A stretch of 41,211 nt of DNA from Rhodanobacter sp. (GTDB lineage Bacteria; Pseudomonadota; Gammaproteobacteria; Xanthomonadales; Rhodanobacteraceae). The notes beneath the pieces were generated by a model, which was not told the origin of the DNA, made no database searches, and saw nothing but the letters and a program-made list of their open reading frames with translations. The stretch lies in the NCBI GenBank assembly GCA_030148505.1, contig JASBTI010000013.1:1-41211 (forward strand), given 5' to 3'. Every line of letters begins with the position of its first letter. Within the stretch, counting starts at the first letter, position 1. This document shows, piece by piece, positions 8,801-15,560 of the stretch. The translations under genes and the position numbers were made by a program.

Positions 8801-11470
8801 CAGGTGCTGGTCCAGCTGCACTTCGCGTGGTTTCTGCACGAGTTCGAGCAGGGCCGACAGCAACGCCGGCAACAGCATCATGGCCAGCACGGCGAGCGTC
8901 CACGAAAGCACGGGCGAGAGACGCAGCCAACCGACCACGAGCAGCAGGAGTGAGGCAGCGGGAACCAGGCTGCGGCGCAAGTTGTCGAGGATTTTCCAGC
9001 GCGACAAAGCGGTCAGGGCATTGCGGCGCCAGCCGCGCTGAGCCGTCGGTGCCCAAGGCAGCAGCCATGGCAGCAGTTGCCAATCACCCCGTATCCAGCG
9101 GTGCCGACGCTTTACATCGGCGCTGTAGCGGGAGGGATATTCCTCAAACAACTGGACGTCGCTGAGCAGGCCGGAGCGGGCGTGGCATCCTTCGACAAGG
9201 TCATGACTGAGGATGCGGTTTTCCGGGAAGCGCCCGTCAAGGGCCTGCTCGAAGGCGTCGACAGCGTAGATTCCCTTGCCGACGAAGGAACCCTCGTGAA
9301 ACACATCCTGGTAGACGTCGGAGACCATCCGCGTATAGGGGTCGATGCCGGCGTCGCTGCCGTAAAGCTGCGCATAGCGGGAACGCGCCGTACTGGGCAG
9401 ACTGATGCCGACACGCGGCTGCAGGATGGCGTAGCCTGAGACCACACGCTGGCATTGCGGGTCGTAGACAGCGCGATTGAGTGGATGGTCGATGGTGCCG
9501 ACGAATTGATGGGCCGAGTCGCGTGGCAGCTGGGTGTCCGCGTCCAGGGTGATCACATACTGCACATGCGGGAGGCTGGCGATGTCGCCAGCGATCAGCA
9601 TGAAACGGTCGTGGCCATGGCCCCGCAGCAGCGCGTTGAGATCGCCAAGCTTGCCGCGTTTGCGCTCGTAGCCCATCCAGCACTGCTGGGCGGGATTCCA
9701 GCGCCGCGCGCGGTGCAGCAGAAAAAAACGGTCGACCGCGGTGCTGGTGTAGCGTTCGTTGAGCCCCTCGATGCGCCGTCGCGCCAGTTGCAACAGAGGC
9801 CAGTCCCCCGGCAACGTCTCGCTGTCGGCGTCGGTGAAGTCGGTCAGCAGCGCGAAATGCAGATTGGGGTCGCGATTGCCGAGGAAGCGCACTTCAAGGG
9901 CTTCGACAAGGCTGTCCACGTCCGCAACACTGGCGAAAAGGCTGGGAATAACCACCAGGGTCCGCGCGCTGGCAGGTATCCCCGCCGAATAGTCCAATCG
10001 GGGTAGGAGCTGCGGCGAGAAGGTCAGCGTCGCCAACCAGTTGAGCAGGCTCTGTCCCAGCTGGCTGGCGAGTAGGGCCGACGCCATGGCCATCGACAGC
10101 AACCCCCACAGCGGCAGTCCATCCTCCATCGCTTCTACCGTCAATGGCTGGGCGAAGGCGAAGGTAAGCAGGCCGAGCAGGGCCAGATAGATGGGTAACG
10201 GTGCCTTGTCGAAAACGCGGCGCAGCGTCACCGCCAAGGGAGGGCGTACGCCGAGGCGTTGTTCGAGTAGGCGACGGCCGCGATCGATCAGATAGAAGCC
10301 GACATGCTGTCGAAGAGCCTGGCTGGTGGCACTGGCGGCATGTTCCCGGGCGAGTGCGATAGCGGTTTCGGCCACTTGGGGCTCCGTCAGCCCGCGTTTG
10401 CGCGCTACCGCCTCGACCACGTGCCGATAGCGATCGCGGGTGGCGAAGTCCATGGATGGATAGACGCCGGCAGGGTCGTCGCTCAGGTGTTTTTCGACCA
10501 CGCTAGTGCGTTCGACGAACTGGCGCCAGTCGATCGACGACAGCACTCGCAAGCTGCCAATACTGTTGCCGATGGACACCTGGCTTGCCGCCTGCTGTTG
10601 GGCTTCCAGCTGAACCAGGTGTTCGATGCTCTGGCCGGACTCGGCAAGACGTTGCTCGATCCAGTTGAGGGGCAGCGCCAGCGAAGGACTGCGTCCTTGC
10701 AGGCGACGGGCCATTTCCGCCACGAACGGCCCGTTCATCGGCGGATCCGAACGCGCCATATCGGCGACCATCAACACCACGCTCTTGGGGTCGCGCTCGG
10801 CGGTGGTCGTCATGGCGTCCGCCCAGCCTGCCGCCTTGCTGCGGCAGCTCCAGTCCGCCATGACTCGCGCCGCCACGCGACGCAGGTTTTCGATCAACGC
10901 CAGTCTCAGCATGATCGGTATCGCCCACAGCTCGCCAAGCTTCAACGGTGTCACCCGTTGATAGGCGGTGACGAACCGCTGCAGACTGGCGGTGTCGATA
11001 CGGCCGTCGCCGTGCGAAATGACTTCGAGCGCGATGTCGTAGACGCGCGGAAGACCTGCCGAGGGCCCGTGGCCAAGACGCGGCAACTCGCGACTGTAAC
11101 CCTGGGGCAAGTGTCGGCGGGCGATCCGCACCTGCTCCTCGATCAGGTACAAATTGTCCAGCAGCCATTCACCGGCGGGGCTGATCGGCTGGCGCTGGCG
11201 GGTGGCGCGGGTGAGTCGCTCGCAGGCATGGATCAGCACGGCCTCGTTATCGGCCAGTCGGGCCAGCAGCAGGTTTGTCCTGGGGCGCGCGCTCAACCGG
11301 TGTTGGCTGGCAAGCGTGTGGCCGTGTTGCTCCATTTGCTCGGCGCTGAACAGCTCGGAGCGCAGTACCGGCTCCTGCTCCGGTCGGCTGCGTGCGGCGG
11401 CGCGCCGACGCCGGAAGGCTTGCAGACGTCGCGGCTTGAGAAGATCGAGGATGCTACTGATGTTCAACAC
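2819..11470 (-). CDS. cgs: Cyclic beta-1,2-glucan synthase (NdvB/ChvB/Cgs type)
   Basis: This giant multi-domain inner-membrane enzyme (about 2883 aa, typical for the family) makes cyclic beta-1,2-glucans, periplasmic glucans used in osmoadaptation and host interaction. In order, it has an N-terminal cytosolic region and membrane helices near 427-480. A GT84 glucosyltransferase core carries the LDADTQ metal motif near residue 640 and HRWIRGDWQ near 790, followed by further helices near 830-870 and 960-1000. A glucoamylase-like domain and two beta-sandwich/GH94 regions follow; the C-terminal phosphorylase-like domain carries GDWNDGMN near residue 2560, containing the GH94 acid-base aspartate and controlling ring size. 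The start is set at GTG 11470 because AGGAAGG lies just upstream; the frame is open back to 11587 without a better site. It ends convergently with the intI relic, 44 bp away. Confidence 0.9.
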   Translation of the reverse strand: MLNISSILDLLKPRRLQAFRRRRAAARSRPEQEPVLRSELFSAEQMEQHGHTLASQHRLSARPRTNLLLARLADNEAVLIHACERLTRATRQRQPISPAGEWLLDNLYLIEEQVRIARRHLPQGYSRELPRLGHGPSAGLPRVYDIALEVISHGDGRIDTASLQRFVTAYQRVTPLKLGELWAIPIMLRLALIENLRRVAARVMADWSCRSKAAGWADAMTTTAERDPKSVVLMVADMARSDPPMNGPFVAEMARRLQGRSPSLALPLNWIEQRLAESGQSIEHLVQLEAQQQAASQVSIGNSIGSLRVLSSIDWRQFVERTSVVEKHLSDDPAGVYPSMDFATRDRYRHVVEAVARKRGLTEPQVAETAIALAREHAASATSQALRQHVGFYLIDRGRRLLEQRLGVRPPLAVTLRRVFDKAPLPIYLALLGLLTFAFAQPLTVEAMEDGLPLWGLLSMAMASALLASQLGQSLLNWLATLTFSPQLLPRLDYSAGIPASARTLVVIPSLFASVADVDSLVEALEVRFLGNRDPNLHFALLTDFTDADSETLPGDWPLLQLARRRIEGLNERYTSTAVDRFFLLHRARRWNPAQQCWMGYERKRGKLGDLNALLRGHGHDRFMLIAGDIASLPHVQYVITLDADTQLPRDSAHQFVGTIDHPLNRAVYDPQCQRVVSGYAILQPRVGISLPSTARSRYAQLYGSDAGIDPYTRMVSDVYQDVFHEGSFVGKGIYAVDAFEQALDGRFPENRILSHDLVEGCHARSGLLSDVQLFEEYPSRYSADVKRRHRWIRGDWQLLPWLLPWAPTAQRGWRRNALTALSRWKILDNLRRSLVPAASLLLLVVGWLRLSPVLSWTLAVLAMMLLPALLSALLELVQKPREVQLDQHLRAGFQAGLQHIARMALGIAWLPHEVMYSLDAILRTLWRMTISKRRLLQWQTADEVERRDSNDPAALWRLMWIGPLLAIVLGVLLWSRPKVLLLAAPLLVLWLLSPSIAWWIGRPRPPVAFAPKAAEQRFLRAIARRTWAFFVTHVGEADHWLPPDNLQEQPGPALAHRTSPTNMGLALLANLAAYDFGFISSGCLLRRTQLSLTSMHALPRHRGHFYNWYDTSTLQPLAPLYISSVDSGNLAGHLLTLRPGLLEVIDEPVFQPRLWQGLLDTLDVLGDTLGTADLLLPLRAELERALATPSDSLVDTLEHLRRQQAQAQTLAQKIGASAPGDDAFWLAALLEQYESLEHDLSALALAPLGDEQGSFKGIPSLRQLARIEPLCWPSSAGAEDVREHARERIALANQLAQQAGELALMDYRFLYDSTRDLLAIGYRVDERQLDTAYYDLLASEARLASFVAIAQGQLPQDNWFALGRLLTTSGGVPVLLSWTGSMFEYLMPMLVMPNYEGTLLDRTSHAAVARQIEYGNQLKIPWGVSESGYHTMDAHLTYQYRAFGVPGLGLKRGLGDDTVIAPYATVMALMVAPIEASRNLQRLAEVGALGRFGFYEAIDYTPARLPVGQTSALVRSFMAHHQGMSLLALDYALLNQPMQRRFASDPQFRATSLLLQERLPKTAAEYLHASGFPEVDGNPSVGEVRLRVFSDPDRPRPALQLLSNGRYHVMVSSAGGGYSRCRELAVTRWREDITRDHWGMFCYLRDVASGDYWSTTYQPTRRKTELFEAIFSDGRAEFRVRERDFDAHTEIVVSPEDDIELRRTRITNRSRNRRTIELTSYAEVVLAPPAADAAHPAFSKLFVQSELVPALQAIICTRRPRSAEENVPWMCHLLAVHNADIDAISYETDRARFLGRGRSTAAPLALDPDQATLSGSAGSVLDPIVAIRCRITLEPEQSATVDFVTGLGASRAACLQLIGKYRDRHLADRVFDMAWTHSQVLLRQLNASLADAQLYEHMATSIIYPNATLRAEPGILLSNRRGQSGLWGQSISGDLPIVLLQIADPTRIELVRQLVQAHAYWRQKGLAVDLLIWNEDRVGYRQDLHDQIMGLIASGSEANLIDRPGGIFVRPAQQLSNEDRMVVMASARLIVNDSSGSLAEQIGRRKVATHVPVLVPKRARRSVSSPRNEATVPPTVPRHSPLQLRNPHGGFSEDGREYVITQTGEGPTPAPWANVLANPHFGTIISESGSAYTWAENAHEFRLTPWHNDPVSDGSGEALYLRDEETGDTWSPTRLPGHSQGRHVTRHGFGYSVFEHEHDGIHSELWIYVALDASVKFSRLILRNHSGQPRQLSVTGYVEWILGDLREKTVMHVVTESDPGSGALFARNAYNTEFSGRVAFFDMDDPTRTIGADRSEFLGRNGDMQRPAALRRAHLSGRLGAGLDPCGALQTKLVLEDGEHTEVVFRLGLGRNRADAAALVKRFRGHSAAADALAKVRAHWSRTLGTVQIRSPDPALDVLANGWLMYQTIACRFWARSGYYQSGGAIGFRDQLQDSMALLHAAPDLSRQQLLVCAAHQFVEGDVQHWWHPPQDRGVRTQCSDDYLWLPLAVSRYVLATGDRKVLDETVGYIEGRRLHAGEESYYDLPQPSGVHETLYQHCVRAIEHSLPRGIHGLPLIGSGDWNDGMNRVGEAGRGESVWLGFFACGVLTRFAEVARQRDDPTFAHRCDDEVASLRQALDQHGWDGAWYRRAWYDDGTPLGSTASDECRIDSIAQSWSVLSGAGDPARQRQAMDSLDQHLVRRDADLVQLLDPPFDKSPRDPGYIKGYLPGVRENGGQYTHAAIWATMAFAELGDSERAWELLRMINPVNHGLDAAHIDVYKVEPYVVSADVYAVEPHVGRGGWSWYTGSAGWMYRLIVESLLGLRLEDGHLRFKPVLPREWEGFSMSYRYRDTTYRIDVRQGAVGSPGTVWLDGTAVTDGRIPLVDDGIEHSVTLNWPRPSS

Positions 11471-11681
11471 CCGGCCTTCCTGGGGACAGTGATGGGGATC
11501 CGGAGGGTGTGTTGTCTTTTCGGGGCCAATTCGCGAGGACGCATGGATGAATCCTGTGGGGATCGCGTGCGCAGCGTCCTGCCGCACCGCCGTAGATAAT
11601 CCCTATAAACACTACGCGCTACCGTGTGAAGATGGCGCAGGTTAGGATGTAAAGCGTTTGAGGTTTCTTCCGGAGTCGCCT

Positions 11682-12146
11682 GTGTTGCCACCCCTGATTC
11701 GCCCCGCCAGCCTCGATGACTTGCCCAACCTGCTTGCGTGGAATGCCGCCATGGCATGGGAAACCGAGCACAAGCGACTCGATCCCGCCGTTTTGGAGCG
11801 CGGGATCCGGGCGGTGTTCGAGCGGCCGCAACGCGGCTTGTATCTGATGGCCGAGCGCGAGGGTGTGGCAGTCGGCAGTCTGCTCGTCACTTACGAGTGG
11901 AGCGACTGGCGCTGTGGCGACTTCTGGTGGATCCAGAGTGTCTACGTCAGCCCCGAGGCGCGTCGCAGCGGCGTGTTTCGCGCGCTCTACGCCGAGGTCG
12001 AGCGGCGCGCCACTGCCGCCGGTGCGGTCGGTTTGCGGTTGTACGTGGAAACCGAGAACCGTCGCGCCCAGGAGACCTATGCCGATTTAGGCATGCAGCG
12101 CTGTCACTACTGGATGTATGAGGCAGCCTTAGCGCCCTCGTCGTGA
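11682..12146 (+). CDS. GNAT family N-acetyltransferase
   Basis: The product is about 154 residues with a single GNAT fold. It starts PPLIRPASLDDLPNLLAWN (beta1-alpha1), has a central strand GDFWWIQSVYVSPEARRSGVFRAL containing the acetyl-CoA loop (RxxG, with F in place of the usual second small residue), and ends with LRLYVETENRRAQETYADLGM, typical of beta5-alpha4. The acyl acceptor cannot be told from sequence. Start GTG 11682 is preferred because GGAG sits seven bases upstream; a TTG at 11658 in the same frame lacks a site. It is divergent from the glucan synthase gene with a 211-bp gap that must hold both promoters. Confidence 0.82.
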   Translation: MLPPLIRPASLDDLPNLLAWNAAMAWETEHKRLDPAVLERGIRAVFERPQRGLYLMAEREGVAVGSLLVTYEWSDWRCGDFWWIQSVYVSPEARRSGVFRALYAEVERRATAAGAVGLRLYVETENRRAQETYADLGMQRCHYWMYEAALAPSS

Positions 12147-12300
12147 TAGCGCGGCATGAGTTGTTCACGAATGGAGGACTCTGCAACCGGGAACGGCTTG
12201 TATCGCGCAGAAAAGCGCTTTGCCGTGGGCTCCAGTACCCTCGGTATCACGTCGATACAGCAAGGTTTCCGTCGCCATGCCGCTTCGGGGTCTCCACCTT

Positions 12301-13458
12301 TCAGTGAAGCGTCAGCGCCGGTACGCCGAGCCGGCCGCGAGCATTGAGCACCACCCGCCCCAGCGTACGCAGTTCGGCGCTGGTGCCGTAGTGCTCAGCG
12401 AGCCAGTCGAGCAATCCCGGCAGTGCGTTTGCCTGCAGCGGGTAGCCGTGGGCCAGCACGTGAGCGCGGCCGCCGGTGCCGTGCTGCGCCACGGTGACGG
12501 TCACAATGCCCAGCCCCGGTGCTTCATGGGCAAACAGACTCGGCGGTCCGGCCTCGGGCACCGCGGCCGCGAGCGCTTCGACCCGATAACCGGGACCGAC
12601 CTCGACCGCGTGGCCGGGAGCGGCCAGCAGCTGCCATGGCAACTGATGCGCGTCGAGCAGGCTGGCATATTGGCGCAATTCGAAGACAAGGCCGGCGAAT
12701 GCGTGCCGTCGCTCGCCGTCATCGTCTGTTGTGGATAGCGCCTGTTGAGCCTCCAACCATTGCGCCGGCGACTGCGCGCGGACCGTGCCTTGGGCGTAGT
12801 GCAATGCCAGGCCATGGGCGCTGATCACCGATTCCTCGCGGTGTGGGGTCAGCAGGGCGGTTTCGAGCAGGCTCCACAGGGCGGCGAGATTGACGTGTTC
12901 GTATTGCACGCACGTTAGCGCCAGCAAGTCGTTGCGGCTGAGGTAGCGCACGTGCTCCAAGCGTATGCCAAGGGTGCGCATCAGCCAGTCCGCGGTCAGC
13001 GCGCCCGCTTCACCACGGCCGACCAGCTGCAGCTCCAACTGTTCGGACAGCTCGGCGGCCAACGCCGCAGGCGCGAGCAGGCTCAGCGGCAGCAATCGCA
13101 TCGGGCCATCGGCAAACTCGCTGGCCGGCTGCAGCGCCGGGGCCGGCATCTGGCCTTGATGACTACCGAATGCCACCACGTGGTCGGTCCGGCCGCGAGG
13201 CACCCGCTGCGCCAGCTCGTCCAACGTGGCCCATACCGGGAAGCCGGGACGCAGCAGCTCGACCGTGTCGAACCAGGCGCCAACCACCGCGAGCCGTGAA
13301 TCGAGTACTTGCGGTATCAGCGTTTGCAGGTCGCGGGCCACATGCTGGGCAAGCGCGGCGGCCTCGTCGCGGCTCAAGCTCAAGTGCGGCAATACCTGAC
13401 CGCTGACCGGCTCCAGTGCCAGGACGACCGGGAGGGCTTGCAGTGATTGGGTATCCAC
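12301..13458 (-). CDS. Conserved hypothetical protein (about 385 aa)
   Basis: I do not recognise a named domain. The product starts MDTQSLQALPVVLALEPVSGQ if GTG 13458 is used. The frame is open upstream to 13737, but that extension is arginine/serine-rich and overlaps the start of the divergent thiolase gene, so it is rejected. The protein is soluble, rich in Ala and Leu, without signal peptide or membrane helices. It contains repeated leucine-rich helical segments and a beta-rich C-terminal third (GLGIVTVTVAQHGTGGRAHVLAHG). Codon use looks normal for the window. It converges with the GNAT gene and is divergent from fadI, so it may share a control region with fatty-acid oxidation. That link is context only. 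Confidence 0.65.
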   Translation of the reverse strand: MDTQSLQALPVVLALEPVSGQVLPHLSLSRDEAAALAQHVARDLQTLIPQVLDSRLAVVGAWFDTVELLRPGFPVWATLDELAQRVPRGRTDHVVAFGSHQGQMPAPALQPASEFADGPMRLLPLSLLAPAALAAELSEQLELQLVGRGEAGALTADWLMRTLGIRLEHVRYLSRNDLLALTCVQYEHVNLAALWSLLETALLTPHREESVISAHGLALHYAQGTVRAQSPAQWLEAQQALSTTDDDGERRHAFAGLVFELRQYASLLDAHQLPWQLLAAPGHAVEVGPGYRVEALAAAVPEAGPPSLFAHEAPGLGIVTVTVAQHGTGGRAHVLAHGYPLQANALPGLLDWLAEHYGTSAELRTLGRVVLNARGRLGVPALTLH

Positions 13459-13641
13459 AGGTGAGGGGTTCCGAAGCGCAGACGAGGACCGGAAATGGTA
13501 GCAGCCGTCCGCGGCGACATGGTCGTTGGTGGCCCCGCGATGCGGCCGCGACGGCACCATGCTGGCTCCGTTCGGCTGAACGGATCGCGTTGAGCGGGGT
13601 GTGGCGGGCTTTCCCCCCACGGCACGGCGGGTTAGCCTTTG

Positions 13642-13655
13642 GTCACTCGAGTGAC
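13642..13655. promoter_or_regulatory. 14-bp perfect palindrome, putative operator of the thiolase gene
   Basis: GTCACTCGAGTGAC is a perfect dyad ending 14 bases before the ATG at 13670. A repressor bound here would overlap the ribosome-binding or transcription-start region. TetR-family fatty-acid regulators commonly use short dyads of this size, but the sequence does not match a specific operator I can name. Confidence 0.45.
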
Positions 13656-13669
13656 GGATTGTTGTAACC

Positions 13670-14956
13670 ATGGAAAACATGCTCAAGCGCGTCGGTGTGG
13701 TCGGTGGGGTGCGCATTCCGTTTTGCCGCAACAACACCGACTATGCCGATGTCGGCAATTTCGGCATGTCGGTAAAGGTCCTGGGCACCTTGGTGGAACG
13801 CTTCGGCCTCCACGGTGTGGAGCTTGGCGAGGTAGCCATGGGCGCGGTGATAAAGCACTCAGCGGACTGGAATCTGGCGCGCGAGGTGCTGCTCAGTTCC
13901 GGCCTGGCGCCGACCACACCGGGGATTACCACGGCGCGGGCATGCGGTACTTCGCTGGACAACGCGATCATCATCGCCAACAAGATTGCTGCGGGACAGA
14001 TCGAGGCCGGCATCGCCGGCGGCTCGGACACCACCAGCGATGTGCCGATCGTTTACGGTCGGCGCCTGCGCAAGCGATTGCTGGCGATCAATCGCGCGAA
14101 GGCGCCGCTCGACAAATTGAAAACCGCGTTGCGTGGCTTCTCGTTAGGTGAGTTGAAGCCATCGTTTCCCGGTGTCGCCGAACCGCGTACCGGCCTGTCG
14201 ATGGGTGGGCATTGCGAGAAAATGGCCAGGGAGTGGCAGATTTCCCGGCAGGCACAGGACCAGTTGGCGCTGGACAGCCACCGCAAGTTGGCCGCGGCCT
14301 ACGACGAGGGTTTCTTCGACTCGTTGCTGGTGCCATTCCGTGGCTTGAAGCGCGACGGTTTCCTGCGTGCCGATACCAGCATGGACAAACTAGCCGCCTT
14401 GAAGCCCGCCTTCGACAAGCGTTCCGGTCATGGCACCCTGACCGCCGGCAATTCCACCGGCCTGTCCGACGGCGCCGCCGTCGTGCTGCTGGGTAATGAT
14501 GATTGGGCCGCGCGGCGGGGCTTGAGGATCCAGGCGTACATACGCGACGCCGAGGTGGCCGCCGTCGATTTCGTGCACGGCGAGGGCTTGCTGATGGCCC
14601 CCACCATTGCGGTGCCGCGGATGCTTGCCCGCAACGGTCTCAGCTTGCAGGATTTCGACTATTACGAAATCCATGAAGCATTCGCGGCGCAGGTGCTGTG
14701 CACGCTGCGCGCCTGGGAGTCGGCGGACTATTGCAAACAGCGACTGGGCCTGGATGCGCCGCTCGGTGCCATTGATCCGGCTCGACTCAACGTACATGGT
14801 TCCAGCCTTGCGACCGGGCATCCCTTTGCCGCCACCGGTGCACGGATCGTTGCCACCCTGGCGCGGATGCTGGAGCAGAAGGGTACGGGTCGCGGGCTGA
14901 TTTCGATCTGCACCGCCGGCGGCATGGGTGTGACCATGATCCTCGAGCGCCCATGA
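13670..14956 (+). CDS. fadI: Acetyl-CoA C-acyltransferase (thiolase, FadI type)
   Basis: This 428-residue thiolase cleaves 3-ketoacyl-CoA in the last step of beta-oxidation. The acyl-accepting cysteine is C92 in TARACGTSL, the histidine is H335 in EIHEAFAAQ, and the second catalytic cysteine is C414 in SICTAGGMG; GHPFAATG is also present. The N-terminal GVRIPFCRNNTDYAD is characteristic of the FadI branch rather than FadA or PhaA. No strong ribosome-binding site precedes ATG 13670; an in-frame ATG at 13679 would still keep the whole thiolase fold. No fadJ partner is adjacent. A small TonB-like gene follows after 22 bases, probably in the same transcript. Confidence 0.9.
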   Translation: MENMLKRVGVVGGVRIPFCRNNTDYADVGNFGMSVKVLGTLVERFGLHGVELGEVAMGAVIKHSADWNLAREVLLSSGLAPTTPGITTARACGTSLDNAIIIANKIAAGQIEAGIAGGSDTTSDVPIVYGRRLRKRLLAINRAKAPLDKLKTALRGFSLGELKPSFPGVAEPRTGLSMGGHCEKMAREWQISRQAQDQLALDSHRKLAAAYDEGFFDSLLVPFRGLKRDGFLRADTSMDKLAALKPAFDKRSGHGTLTAGNSTGLSDGAAVVLLGNDDWAARRGLRIQAYIRDAEVAAVDFVHGEGLLMAPTIAVPRMLARNGLSLQDFDYYEIHEAFAAQVLCTLRAWESADYCKQRLGLDAPLGAIDPARLNVHGSSLATGHPFAATGARIVATLARMLEQKGTGRGLISICTAGGMGVTMILERP

Positions 14957-14978
14957 GCGCGGGCGGGGTAGGGCCCTG

Positions 14979-15515
14979 ATGCTGCGTCTGCGTACCACCA
15001 CCGCCTTGAGTGCCCTGAGCTTGCTGATCGGTGTGGTGGGGACCGGCTGGCTCAGCACACTCACCGTTGGCTGGCATGGGCCACGGCGGCATGGCGCGGA
15101 CGCGCAAACGTCCGTACCTCGCGTGGCTGAGGCGAGTTCGTCGCGCTGGCATGGGCCGGTGACGGTGGTAGCCGCCCCGCGCCGTTCGCGCGCCATGGCC
15201 GTCGGCAATGCGAAGGTCGAGGTGCCGCCCGCCCTGGTGCCGTTGTCGATGCCACCCGATACGTCGATACCGTGGGCCGCGCTGCGCGGCCATCTGGATG
15301 GCCGCGTGCTGGTACATCTCGTCATCGCCGGTGACGGTCGGGTGCTCAGCGCTCGTTTGGTCGCCTCAAGCGGCGACGCGATCCTCGACGGCCACGCCTT
15401 GCGCAGCGTTCGTGGCTGGCGCTTCGCGGTGCCGGCAGGGCATCGCGACGGTATCAGCGGTGAGTTGCCGATGGTGTTTGCGTCCCGCGGCGCATCCCTC
15501 GCACGCTTGCCCTAG
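14979..15515 (+). CDS. TonB C-terminal domain protein
   Basis: The 178-residue product has one N-terminal hydrophobic segment (about residues 8-28), so it is probably anchored in the inner membrane with the rest in the periplasm. A low-complexity linker follows, then a TonB-like C-terminal domain at about 95-165 (GRVLVHLVIAGDGRVLSARLVASSGDAILDGHALRSVRGWRF). Unlike classical TonB it has no long proline-rich spacer, and no exbB/exbD genes are nearby. It may be a stand-alone TonB-domain protein rather than an energy transducer of a specific receptor. It is 22 bases downstream of fadI and convergent with the phospholipase D-like gene. Confidence 0.75.
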   Translation: MLRLRTTTALSALSLLIGVVGTGWLSTLTVGWHGPRRHGADAQTSVPRVAEASSSRWHGPVTVVAAPRRSRAMAVGNAKVEVPPALVPLSMPPDTSIPWAALRGHLDGRVLVHLVIAGDGRVLSARLVASSGDAILDGHALRSVRGWRFAVPAGHRDGISGELPMVFASRGASLARLP

Positions 15516-15560
15516 CATCAAAGATGCGGATCGACGGTGCGCTCGATGCGAATTCGCGCC

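Noticed and set aside
13459..13737. N-terminal extension of the hypothetical protein at 12301
   Set aside because: Overlaps the divergent thiolase start and has an Arg/Ser/Pro-rich random-like composition.
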